Assembly (NCBI GenBank): GCA_949130485.1
Contig: OX422186.1
Location: forward strand, 3,017,313 to 3,081,312
Source of the DNA: Agelas oroides
Taxonomy: Eukaryota > Porifera > Demospongiae > Agelasida > Agelasidae
Length of the DNA stretch: 64,000 nucleotides
Direction: 5' to 3'
Under the pieces are notes generated by a model. The model saw only the letters and a list, made by a program, of their open reading frames with translations, did no database searches and was not told the origin of the DNA. Both the position numbers and the translations under genes were made by a program. Below are positions 11,099 to 22,180 of the stretch, piece after piece (position 1 is the stretch's first letter; every line of letters starts with the position of its first letter).

Positions 11099-14000
11099 TT
11101 ATCGCTCGATCCTAAGCTTCTTTGGCTCGATGCCACAGTTGTTGCACATCCACTCTTCAGGTACCTCATGGAGGTTAACACATGACCTTTGGAGATTGAA
11201 ACATTTTAAAATCATGTTCAAAAGCATATACTAAGCTGAATTATGTCACAATATTAGCTAGAAATTTATTCACTTACCAGTGAAACCACAAATCACAGGA
11301 ATCACACTGAATCATGTTCTTTTTGGCAGTTATCTCTTCACAGGAAGTGCACCTCCAACTACTACAGATAGCGTCAACTTGCATAGAAAGGAAACATAAT
11401 TTGGCAATAGCATGCTGTATCTGACTAGTCTCATGGCTCAGACCAGGGAAGGGTTTGGTGAACACCCATGACTGGAAGGCAATTAGCTAGATAATGATAA
11501 TGGTACCAAATTTTAATAATGCACTCTTGAAATACCAATTCTGAAGTGCTCACACTTCCTCGGTAGTATAGTCAACGTGTTTGTACAGCTCCTGAAGTAG
11601 CAGAAAATAATGCCCTGCCTCTGTTGCCATTTTCGACGCTCTTTTCTACCCAAACAGTGATATATTGTGTCATGTAAAAAGGGACTGCAACATGATTGAT
11701 GCACTGTACAATTGTATATTATGCAGTTTACCAGACCCTTCTGTTTGTTTTTTTTTTGTTTTTTTTTTGTAGTAGTCAGTCTGGTTTATGAGATTAGTAT
11801 CTAACCTGCTTGTTGTATCATATCCCAAGCATCAGGCTTAAAGTACTCCTGGACACACACGAAGTCTGTGTCGGCAACTTCATCTGGAATGTCATCAAGC
11901 CTGACATCTGCAACTGCAATTGGATGCCCGGTGCTGATGGCCCTGGTGATGGCCGATTCTTCACAAAACCACTGAAGAATACCTGAAGATAAATGAACAT
12001 TTTGCAGCTTGTAGCATGCCAAAGTTGTTAGGCCTATGCTAATGTAACTTACTGCTTGTCCTCTTAGATAGTCTTCCCTTGCAACCTCCATAAATAGAGG
12101 TTAATGGTCCAGAATTTAGAAGGGAGGTGCATATGTAGTCCTTTTCTTCAGTTGATGGTTTTACTAGCCGAACAGTGGGGCGCTTGCACTTGTTCTTAGT
12201 TGAAAAAAATCGGCGTTGAGGTGTGATGTTTTTGTTGCTTGGTTCAGGTCCAGTTTTGTGTGGCAGCTTTATTTCTTTTGTGGTGTGACTGAATGATTTG
12301 ATAATACTAATTGCTGAGGTCACATGTGATTTAGCAGATAAGAGGGCCACTGTACTACTGCAGTGGTTGACTTGAGCACAAAGAATTGACAACTTTTCCT
12401 GCAGTTTCTCCCTCAGTGATACAACCTCAGATTCAGAATCTGTGCTACGCTTGCAGTGTAGGTCACGAAGGATGCATTCTGATCCCACTTCATTAACAGG
12501 TGGAGGTGAGTGAGGATCAATATCCAATTCTGGGCCATGATCATGTAACAATGTATCTGGCTTCTCTTGTTTGAAACGGACAACAAGATGAACGTGCTTA
12601 CAAATTGTATTGTGGATTAAATGATCAGGACAGTTACACGAGTAGCTATGAACACATACATTACATTTTGTGCACCTTAGACAGCACTGAACTTGACACC
12701 CATCACCTTCCTCTGTTACATAGTACTCATGCCTCTTATCACTGGATGTAACAATCCAGCTGGTGTCACTGTGCTCTGTCACCAAAGATGTTGGCAGTTT
12801 CTGGCTTGTGAGGTGTCTGGCCATGATGGTGTGTATACGACCAGTTACTTTCCCTTTCTCTAGTTTCACAAGTCTCTCGAATGCCTTGTCTCTTGCAAAT
12901 TTTAGAAGAACATGTATACATCTATCAACTCGCTTGTTCACTTTTCCTTTCAAATAGATGTGTTTGAGGACGTGATGAAATGCCTCTACATACATGTTTG
13001 TATTAACAAAGGCTACCTTACGGTAGCACGCTGCCCACTGCTGTTTTGTTTCAGCATAGTATTGGGAAAAGTAATCACCAAATGTTCGTGCTATTTTAGA
13101 AAGTTTTAGCTGCTGAAGTGTTTTTTGTAGCAAAGTTTCAAATTTGGATATGCTGGTTTCCTCCAGCAACACCCTTAAATTGTGGTACACTCTAGCTTCG
13201 GTTTCCTTATCTCCAATAAGAGATTTGAGGTTTGTTCTCCATGCCCTATCAACATGCCAGGTACATAACAGTTTTTTAGGACCAGGCCCGAAGACAGCAA
13301 TCCAGGCGGTGTAAAACTGTTCTGCGTCATCAGACATAAACCAGGCTGGCACAATGTCTCCCACTTTCTCCTTTAGTCTGTTGAAGTAATTTATCAAAAC
13401 AAACTGGTCTTGTCTGTTTGACAAACACCAAGCTACTGGAAACCCCTCACCAAATTCATCAATTACCAGGACAGAGATGAGTAAAAAGTCATAGCCGTTG
13501 GTCCCATGTGTTGCATCCACACAAACAACCCTATTTGGTGCGAAGGTCTTCAGCATATCCCTTTGAAGTGGAGTTTGAAGAACTAGTACAAAATCTCGGT
13601 CTTCAAGGTTATCGCAGTTCTCTGGCTGAGATTGGCCCTGTGATTTAACCAGTAACACAGGGTTATCTTCTCCCTTAGTTTTCAACTCTTCAATCCAGGC
13701 ACCAACACTCACTGCATCGATTGGATGTTTTTCTACACCCTTTAACCCATATGTCTTTTCTATGTTTGCAATGTCCTTCCTTGTAACCAAATGGATTCTA
13801 TTAAACCTGCTGCCAACATTGTCCCTTATCTCATCCAAAATCCTTTCAAAAGTCACTCCCTGAGCCAGTTGTCCAGAAATTCTCTGATGGGCTACCTCTG
13901 GTAGCCTGAGGTGTCCCAAAGTTTGAGTGTGACCATAGTGTGAGTGACAAACTTCAACCAATATGGTGTGTTCAAGTAGGTGACGTGTCACTATCAAGGC

Positions 14001-17000
14001 TGCAGTGCAGTGAGCATTAATTTTAGATGAGCCTTGTGATTTAAGGTGACGCTTACCTGCACTTTTTGTTTGAAAAAAACCACTTCTGTTACAGTAGTAG
14101 TATGTCAGTGTAGTTTCTCCTTTGCCCTTAACTCCAGTTACCTTTGTGAACCAAGACCTTGTGTCTTTCTCATACTCTTCCTTCCACTCCATGAATTCTG
14201 TTGGTAAAGGAAGTATTTCTGACAAGCATTCATTGACATGCATGCATTGTTGACACATACCTTCATCACTTTTGAATGTCTTCTTTTCTGTCATCATTTC
14301 AATTCCATGTTCTAAGGATAAGTGTTGACGTAACTGAGCAAGATGTCTACAGTGAAAACTACACTGTGCTTCTTTGCAAAGAATGCTTTCGCTTCCAGTT
14401 GTATGTGGTTTGTCACTTTTGTGCACCCGCTTCATGTGATGATGTAGACTGCCACGATGTTTATAAACTTTGTTGCAGATGTCACATACAAGTCCTTTGT
14501 GTACACTAGTGCGAGGGTCACTTTGTTTCACACCTGGAGGGTCATTCTGGGTGACGCTCGTGGGGGAGTCATTGTGGGTGACGCTCATGGGGGGGTCATT
14601 CTGGGTGACAGTCATGGGGGGGTCATTCTGAGTGACGCTTGTGGGAGGGTCATTCTGGGTGACGCTTGTGGAAGGGTCATTCTTGATGACACTCGTGGGA
14701 GGGTCATTCTGGGTGACGTTCGTGGGAGGGTCATTCTTGATGACACTAGTGGGAGGGTCACTCTGGGTGATCCTCATGGGGGGGTCATTCTGGATGACAC
14801 TCGTGGGAGAGTCATTCTGGATGACACTAGTGGGTGAGTCATTCTGGGTGATGCTCGTGGGAGGGTCACTCCGATTGACGTTAGTGAGTGGGTCATTCTG
14901 GATGTCACTCATGGGAGGGTCATTCTGGGTGATGCTCGTGGGAGAGTCATTCTGGATGGCACTAGTGGGTTGGTCAATCTGGGCTACATCCATACTTGCT
15001 AACATAGCTGCTCCATTGTATGAGCAATCAAGTCGCTCAAGGCAGTTAGGTCTAGGGGTATGTAGTCAGATATTTAACATGCAGTAGAAAATATTCCTAG
15101 CTGTATAGACTCACAGGATATGTCCACTGATGATTTCAAACAGCATCTCATAATGAATCCTGGTCATCTCTCTCTATGAGATGAGAGAGAAGGAGGGTGA
15201 CTCAACAGTGTACTGCATGTATTTGATGTGACATGTACCTGGTTGTATGTTGGATTCTGATGAAGAACAATGCACTCAGCCATCTATTATGTGAAGACCA
15301 GCATATTCATTGCTGTTAGGTATACTGATGTACAGATTCCATACCTTCAATGCAAACACCCCACAGTCATAATCATTTTCTTGTTTGGGCAGCTCCTAAA
15401 CGGGTAAGTAGAAACACATTTAAGATTCTTTAAGCAGAATATCAAGATCATTACTTCACTTACCCAGCAAAGATGGATTGTCCAGCCTCTCCATGCCAAA
15501 GGTTTTCCAGTCTCCTTGATGTGCCTTGCTTGCATGTATAAGCTAAAAATGTAAGGGAGCGAGACACGTATATCTCCCATATTTTGTGATTTTAAAACAA
15601 CCTACAGAAGTTTCTTGATCAATGAAAGTCCACTGCAGCAGTCGATAGAATCACCATATGAAATTACTCTTTTGGAGAAATCAACCACCTGCAAAGAATA
15701 AGCTTGTATCTCCATTCATTCATATACTTAGCATCAATCTTACAAGCATTGCCCAGTGAAAACCAAGGTGTACTGGAAGTATCCATTTTGTGAAATTAAA
15801 CAGCTTGTCCTGTAGTGAGAATGGTCAGTTTGCATTACATGAGTAGACCACACAAACTGCATGTCAAGAACTTTATAGTGAAATTTACATGTTTGAAGAA
15901 GTCTTTCACAGTACCCTCCACCCCACTTTTGAGGAGCTTTTCTGAGAAGAAGCTGGTCAAGGGATACACTGTGGAGGACTAAGTAATAAATATGTTTGAG
16001 ATGATTAGCAAGTTATTTCATACTGAAATTGTTTAATTATACCTTGGTGTTCATAGATGTAGCATGTCTTGCTATCAGTGCCGAGTACAGTTGACAACCT
16101 ACATGAGTTTTATTTTAATATAGGTAACTGTCGTAACAGTAACTACAACAGTACTTACTTCATCATTGAGCCAGCAGAAACCACTGTTTGGAACCATCCA
16201 CCTTTGCCTGAGTGTTCTCAGACTTTGCCTGCTCACTGTCACTTTCTTTCTCCTGTTGTACCAGGAAGAAGGTAACTCGACAGTGGCAACAATCTCAGTG
16301 ATGTTGCTGTTCTTCAGAAGATCAAGGCACTTGGAAATATCTGGAAGATGAAATAAACTCTGAAATCAAATAGATGCCTGCAGTGCTTTGCAGTTACAAA
16401 CCTTCTGGAGTTGGAAACCAAGGATTTCCACCTGATTGCAAGGTTGGAACTTTTATCTTTCTGTTCTGTTGTAGATTACGCAACTCGTCCACTGACTGCA
16501 GTATGCTTTTGTGTAATTTAGGTGCTGGTTCACTGTTTTGAGCAGACTCCAGAAGAAGTTGAAAAAGCATGAGCTGCTTTTGTTGAATCACCACACCTTC
16601 ATTGCGATTCAGCCTAAGGGACTTTGTGCAGGTTGGTGTACGCCTGCCGGCTTCCTGTTATGCACAGACATCATGTTTATGTTTGTTGGTGTTTCGTTCA
16701 CATAACATACATGCACTCACCCTCTCATAGAAGAAAAGGTAGGGCTTCTGTGACAACATATTTTCTTTTTTTATGCATGTAATCTACGTACCAATAAGGA
16801 GAGTGCATATTGACTTGGTGGTGATAATCCATTATAGAAGCCCAATGTCTCTATGCTAACCTTGTAGTCATCCATCTTGTACCATGCTGTGCCTTTTCTC
16901 ACATATGCTATGTAGTGGCCTCCTTGGAGGGTGCCTCCCTCATGGCAGATAAACCCCCTTAGTTGATATGTTGGTTTCTGAAAACAAACAACTGATTTCA

Positions 17001-20000
17001 ATTGGTACACTGCTTTAGACTTAAAGTATGGTATGACCATTGGCTTACACTATTCCATGAAAGCTGTTCAGGGTAGGCGATGTGACTACCTTCCTTTTTC
17101 ATTTTGCCAGCAACTTGTTTGAAACTGTTGAAAAGATCATAAGTATAATAATTATCATCATCTATTTTCATGGAATACTTTTACCCACCGCTTCAGTTGA
17201 ATGATGAGGAGATCCGATGTCTTGCTGATCACTGTATCTTTGCTGGCATCTGTAAGTTTCTGGCACCTGAAGAGGTATTGACTCTCATTATGTAAACTAC
17301 CCTAGCATACAAACACCCTTTAATTTACTTGGTGCAGAAGTATTGGTTATCAGCTTCCAACGTCTCTCTCTGAAAAGCCTTCACTAAACATTCTCCCAAG
17401 CTTGAACCCTATATACGTTGATATAAATAAAAAAATTCATTTTGCAGAATAAGAATTATAGCAGTGTGCATTTACTAACATTAAGAGCAAGTGAGATGTG
17501 GTTGCTCAGCTCTTTGCTTTCTGAGGTAGTATGACATTCGTAGCATGTCACTGTATGAGAAGAGTGGGGATTGTATGTGTACATTCTCTTAAACTGAGCA
17601 TGTACTACCTTTGTGCAGGTCTGGACTTCACAAATCTCATCCAACCGACTTTGATGGCCAAAGACACTGGTAAATGAAGATTTGTATGAAATTACTGTTG
17701 ATGGTACGTATCTGATGAAAGGCCTCATGGTTACCTATTGCAGCTGACAGGAAGCTCCCTGTTCAAATATTGGAATACATTTATCAGAAATTCATGAGCA
17801 TCTTCTTGCTTTCCTGGTGCCCATGTAGGCAGGATTGCTGTCAGATTGAATCACATCAAGATTTTTGAACACTATTTCATCACACAATAGTCGGTGCATC
17901 TTTACCTTTCAGGTTCCTGTAGAGAGTTGTTGGGACTGCAACCTCACTTGGTCTTTCCAGACAGTGTATTGAGAGAGATCGCAGTGTACACAGAAGGCAG
18001 AAGCTGGAACTGGTTCCATGTACTGGAGATGTACACCAACAATCAATACTTTATCAGATGTTATTATAAGATGCCTGCACTTGTATATAAAAAGTCACAA
18101 AAAAGTTTGCCAAACGCAAACAAGCACATGTAGGGATGAAATCCTCAAAAACCAACCAAACAAGACGGGAACGACACCACAATACTTTTACACCATCCCT
18201 ACATCTTGTGCCATTTTGCCAAAACTGTGTGTTTGTATTTGTTTTTTAGTTGTGTGTAGAAGAGGGTTGTCTTGTAGATGGAAGGGTGTGGCGTGGGTGT
18301 GTTGTGCATAGTGAGTATGTTGTGTTGTTGGTGGTTGCTACTGAGTGTAGCAGGTATGGTCCAAGTTGTGTGTAGAAGGTGTGGAGTGAGTGAGGAGTGG
18401 TGAGTGTGTGTGGTATGTTGGAATGTGCATTATGTTGTTAAGTTTTATGCCTGTTTAGCATGATAGATATGGGTTGTCTTGTATACAGGTGGCTGTGAAG
18501 TGAGTAGTGGTAATTTTGTAATGCTTTGTGAAGGATGGGTTATTTTGTGAGATAGTTGAATGGAGTGAAGTACTATGTTTGTTTGTGGTTGGTGTGGGCT
18601 AATAAGTACAAATGTAGAGGGTTTTGTGTTGTGTACAGGTGGCAAAATGGCACAAGATGTAGGGATGGTGTAAAAGTATTGTGGTGTCGTTCCCGTCTTG
18701 TTTGGTTGGTTTTTGAGGATTTCATCCCTACATGTGCTTGTTTGCGTTTGGCAAACTTTTTTGTGACTTGTTTCTGTTGTTTTTTTTTTGTTGTTGTGTA
18801 ACCACACCCCAAGTGAAATGACTTGTTATGTAGTTTATTGTTGATGTTGATGGATTTCTGGAGGATGTTAGCTGTTTGCACTTATCCACTTGACAATGGA
18901 ATCATGGGTGTAACTGTTGTCTAATTGGGTATGTGCATGTGTGTGTGAGTGGTTGTTCTAAGGCACTGTGGTATATACATGACTGTCTACCTGTTCTGTT
19001 GTATGACAGGGTTGTAACACTGTATGTTGTGTGTTGTCCAAGGAACAGTTTCTATAGCTGGTTATACATTGTGGGCAGGTGTGTGTAGGTTGTGTATGGT
19101 GGGTGGCAGGTACATAGGTCATAAAGAGGTAAGGCATAACTGTGGTAAAGGAACCCTTGGAGAGTAAGAGTGTTTTTCCGGGTTCTTCCAATACTTGTTA
19201 CGGGACGCTTGCCTTTTGCTTTCTTTGTTTCGCAGATAGTTCTGCTTATCCCGCGCCCGTTTCTTGTGGACGTTACGCATACTGCGTTCCTTGTCAAATC
19301 CAGCACAAGTACGTCAACTGCTGTATGAAAGTAGCAACATATGCAATCGTTTGGGAATCAATCGATCGTCAAGTTCTCTACGGAAGTAGAATAACCGCAG
19401 CTGCATGCCAACTTCACGTGCTGTAGCTGTTGAACTTCTGTTGACGTAATCGCTATGAATATTCTATTCTAACAAAATGGCGTATAGCAGCAAGCATAAG
19501 CGTGGGGTTACCTGAGAATCGCCGATTAATTCGACTTCTTTCTTTGAGAACGATGAGTGGTGGGTACAATACCCAGTAATTTATGCTGATCTTTCGCGTT
19601 TGAATCGTTGTAATAGCTTCAGCCGTTGTCGTGCTATCGTGGTGAGCAAAAGAAGAAGAAGAAGAAGAAGTCAGAAGATAGACGATTTGCCTTTTTTAGC
19701 GACTTGACTGTCAGGTACTTAGCGATGCTTTCCAGCAAATTTAACGATCCTGTTGCCCATGGAAGCACTCGATAATGTCTGATATGGCTCATGGAGGCCG
19801 TTGACTTATCTAACGCGGACATTTCGAGCGTGTCATTTGTGCACTTTGAATGTGGCCGCCATTTTTTTTCGGGGTCATCCCTACATATGGCGTACTACCG
19901 TACGCCATGATATACTTACAATGCTGAAGTCGTGGTCCAAATTCTGATAGCACACCTTGCAAGCTCGGAGTATGGAACAAACACTGAAGAACAGAGTTCA

Positions 20001-20067
20001 TGAAACATGTCTTGCCTAGGTTTTCAAGGCCAGCGGCAATTTGACAGTGAGTCATGATCTCTGCCAT
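11099..20067 (-). CDS. USP-Ulp1-MULE transposase-SWIM-PHD fusion (24 predicted exons)
   Basis: Hand-predicted exons (high to low coordinate): 20067-19920, 18022-17906, 17837-17735, 17666-17480, 17408-17329, 17266-17189, 17124-17049, 16977-16792, 16747-16721, 16654-16402, 16340-16155, 16098-16043, 15978-15889, 15809-15744, 15688-15606, 15542-15464, 15395-15345, 15283-15239, 15173-15115, 15051-12053, 11982-11806, 11684-11587, 11471-11278, 11186-11099. All junctions are GT-AG and phase-matched; the sum is 5526 nt, 1841 codons plus stop. Domains: C19 ubiquitin protease, aa ~13-334 (Cys21 in NLGKTC, QEDAHEFL, His284 in GGHYIAYV, WYKMDDY); Ulp1 C48 protease, ~450-656 (WLNDE, His547 in HLGFHW, Asp554 in VVDF, Cys616 in YDCGVF); two C2H2 fingers; DDE transposase with Asp~1169 (VDATHG), Asp~1231 (SDDAEQ), Glu~1346 (VEAFHH); SWIM finger ~1460; PHD finger ~1787-1835. 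The family role is cut-and-paste transposition; the proteases may remove ubiquitin or SUMO from host or element proteins (inference). Weakest junctions: exon 11 donor and exons 21-23. Confidence 0.85.
14530..14990 (-). repeat. 30-bp coding minisatellite in the MULE gene
   Basis: About fifteen copies of a 30-bp unit encoding a 10-residue repeat of the form QNDPPTSVTx, at the junction between the Ulp1 domain and the first C2H2 finger. It stays in frame throughout. It probably forms a flexible linker; length variation between copies is likely. Confidence 0.9.
18092..19910 (-). mobile_element. Helitron-like element, copy B, inside MULE intron 1
   Basis: Complete second copy of the element at 9157/20437, with the same termini (TC plus hairpin at 19910, hairpin plus GTGACTT at 18092) and the same A^T insertion without duplication. 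The first ~870 bp and the 5' third are nearly identical to copy A. The middle differs: about 18976-19171 replaces 10036-10158 of copy A. It lies 9 bases downstream of the MULE exon 1 donor, leaving GTAAGTATA intact, so splicing of the host gene could survive. Confidence 0.8.
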
Positions 20068-20182
20068 GCTCAAGCAGATGCACGAATTGCACGAATTTCC
20101 CGCGAAAAGGTACACGTGGTACAATCATTGGAACCGCTCGTTGGGGGGAAATCCCGTGTAAACTACAGCTAACGCCCACGCG

Positions 20183-20338
20183 TGGCAACGTTCCTGTCGC
20201 TAACCTCCACAGGAATACTCAGCTAGCGCCAGGAATATACTACCGCGCATGCGCACAATGATGGCAACGTTCCTGTCGCTAACCCCCACAGGGATACTCA
20301 GCTAGCGCCAGGAATATACTACTGCGCATGCGCACAAA
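20183..20338. repeat. MULE subterminal tandem repeat
   Basis: Two units of 80 and 78 bp beginning GGCAACGTTCCTGTCGCTA, followed by the terminal copy in the TIR at 20341. Each unit also holds the palindrome GCGCATGCGC. Repeated TIR cores like these are candidate transposase binding sites (inference). Confidence 0.85.
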
Positions 20339-20377
20339 ATGGCAACGTTCCTGTCGCTAGCCACTAGTCACTTTGAA

Positions 20378-20437
20378 TGTGGCCGCCATTTTTTTTCGGG
20401 GTCATCCCTACATATGGCGTACTACCGTACGCCATGA
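20378..20437 (-). mobile_element. Helitron-like element, copy A (5' terminal 60 bp)
   Basis: Terminal hairpin ATGGCGTAC-TACC-GTACGCCAT, then GA at the junction with the LTR. The same 60 bp ends copy B at 19851-19910. It is separated from 9157-10812 by the Mutator-like element and its target duplication CACTTTGAA. Confidence 0.8.
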
Positions 20438-20479
20438 TAAATGAGTCAATGTTCTGAGTTCAGGTAGTGCACTATGACA
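20438..20479 (-). repeat. 5' LTR, distal 42 bp
   Basis: Matches the right end of the other LTR (4877-4918) and ends TGACA on the plus strand, followed by the ATTTG target duplication at 20480-20484. It rejoins exactly to 9156 without gain or loss of a base. Confidence 0.92.
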
Positions 20480-20484
20480 ATTTG

Positions 20485-20930
20485 TCATATATAAAGTTCG
20501 TCACAATTTCACTTTGACATTTAACCTTTTTTTGGAGACGGTGTCCGTTTACAGTAGTATTATGTGGTATGAAACTTTTACATTTACAGTTTTTCTCTCT
20601 TTTGATAGTGTATTCTAGCTATATACTGTGCACAGACCATAACATCCCTGCAACAATGTAACATAACGTAATTACTGTACCAATGTAAGAGTTATAGGCT
20701 GATACCAGGAATTATGAAGGCACAGCCTCACGAAATAGGTATCTAATTCTAGATACATACATGTGGGTATACATTGACTCATAACAGCCAACTATATCAG
20801 ATTCTGTTCACAATATACATAAGATGCATGTCGTCAGTCATTCATTTTTCAGTGGATTCACACCCTGTAGGGATCAGAGAGTAATGGAGCTGTGAAAGGT
20901 GAAGGAGTAAAGTGACAATGTGGAAATAGT
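20485..20930. other. No gene seen
   Basis: Unique AT-rich sequence between the gypsy target duplication and the GTGAGGGA minisatellite. I see no exon or RNA gene in it. Confidence 0.5.
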
Positions 20931-20934
20931 GATG

Positions 20935-22018
20935 AGGTGAGGGACCGAGTGAGGGATGAGGTGAGGGACCGAGTGAGGGATGAGGTGAGGGACCAAGTGA
21001 GGGATGAGGGGAGGGACCGAGTGAGGGATGAGGTGAGGGACAAAGTGAGGGATGAGGTGAGGGATGAGGTGAGGGACCAAGTGAGGGATGAGGTGGGAAC
21101 CAAGTGAGGGATGAGGTGAGGGACCGAGTGAGGGACCAGGTGAGGGTGAGGGATGAGGAGAGGGACCAAGTGAGGGATGAGGTGAGGGACTGAGTGAGGG
21201 ACCAAGTGAGGGATGAGGTGAGAGACCAAGTGAGGGATGAGGTGAGGGACCGAGTGAGGGATGAGGTGAGAGACAGAGTGAGGGATGAGGTCAGGGACCA
21301 AGTGAGGGACCGAGTGAGGGATGAGGTCAGGGATCGAGTGAGGGACCGAGTGAGGGATGAGGTCAGGGATCAAGTGAGGGACCGAGTGAGGGACCAAGTG
21401 AGGGACCAAGTGAGGGATGAGGTCAGGGACCAAGTGAGGGACCGAGTGAGAGACCGAGTGAGGGACCGAGTGAGAGACCGAGTGAGGGATGAGGTGAGGG
21501 ACTGAGTGAGGGATGACGGAGGGACCGAGTGAGGGATGAGGTGAGGAACCGAGTGAGGGATGAGGTGACGGACTGAGTGAGGGATGAGGTGAGGGACCGA
21601 GTGAGGGATGAGGTCAGGGACCAAGTGAGGGACCGAGTGAGGGATGAGGTCAGGGACCGAGTGAGGGACCGAGTGAGAGACCGAGTGAGGGATGAGGTGA
21701 GGGACTGAGTGAGGGATGACGGAGGGACCGAGTGAGGGATGAGGTGAGGAACCGAGTGAGGGATGAGGTGACGGACTGAGTGAGGGATGAGGTGAGGGAC
21801 CGAGTGAGGGATGAGATGAGGGATGAGGTGAGGGATGAGGTGAGGGATGAGGTGAGAGATGAGGTGGGGGACTGAGTGAGGGATGAGGTGAGAGATGAGG
21901 TGGGGGACCGAGTGAGGGATTAGGTGAGGGACCAAGTGAGGGATGAGGTGTGGGACCGAGTGAGGGACCAAGTGAGGGATGGGGAGAGGGACCAAGTGAG
22001 GGATGAGGTGAGGAGAGC
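20935..22018. repeat. 12/24-bp minisatellite (GTGAGGGACCGA)
   Basis: Tandem array of 12-bp units, mostly GTGAGGGACCGA alternating with GTGAGGGATGAG. Long frames on both strands ([12 protein letters not shown]) come from the repeat period and are not genes. It lies downstream of the Argonaute 3' exons. Confidence 0.95.
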
Positions 22019-22029
22019 ATAAAGGAGTG

Positions 22030-22180
22030 AGGAGGTATGACAGTACTATATAACTTACCAGGATAAAGATGATCTTATGAGGGAAAGAGCCCAGATTGAG
22101 ATTTACAATGGATTTTCAACCAGTGGGCACACTGCAGGAAGGAGAAGTGCAGGGGTTAGTTGGCTATCAGTATGTACTGC
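22030..22180 (-). pseudogene. Possible decayed Argonaute 3' exon
   Basis: After a CCTGCAG acceptor near 22133, a stretch reading VPTG then a stop then KSIVNLNLGSFPH, with a donor GTAAGTTA near 22060, sits where the PIWI-domain exon with the last catalytic residue should follow. Similarity to that exon is weak, so this is a tentative decayed copy. Confidence 0.3.

Larger units (their letters stand above)
10813..20368 (-). mobile_element. Complete Mutator-like element (MULE)
   Basis: 9556 bp including a 1819-bp Helitron insertion. Terminal inverted repeats of 30 bp at 10813-10842 and 20339-20368 match at 29 of 30 positions (start ACTAGYGGCTAGCGACAGG). A perfect 9-bp target duplication CACTTTGAA lies at 10804-10812 and 20369-20377, the size typical of Mutator. 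Inside is one long minus-strand gene (11099-20067) with a MULE transposase. The right subterminal region has two and a quarter copies of a ~79-bp repeat that contains the TIR core. Near-perfect ends and an open coding frame indicate recent activity. It inserted into Helitron copy A. Confidence 0.95.
4722..20479 (-). mobile_element. Ty3/gypsy LTR retrotransposon, 5' LTR split by 11.3 kb of nested transposons
   Basis: Minus-strand element with LTRs at 4722-4918 (3') and 8906-9156 plus 20438-20479 (5', interrupted). Identical 5-bp target duplications ATTTG flank the outer ends (4717-4721 and 20480-20484), which proves that the far fragment at 20438 is the missing LTR end. In transcription order the internal part carries a primer-binding site, gag with zinc knuckles, protease, reverse transcriptase, RNase H, integrase and a polypurine tract. 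Two single-base frame breaks in pol and the split promoter LTR make this copy inactive. The LTRs differ at only about two positions over 145 aligned bases, so insertion was fairly recent. It is an old genomic copy of a retroelement and is described here only as it stands. Confidence 0.93.

Noticed and set aside
15115..20067. USP and Ulp1 exons as a host gene that the MULE merely inserted beside
   Set aside because: They lie between the MULE TIRs, inside its target duplication, and the last Ulp1 exon splices in phase into the transposase exon.
20858..22020. Open frames of up to 216 codons (VPHLIPHS and VRDQVRDEV types)
   Set aside because: Products of the 12-bp minisatellite on both strands.
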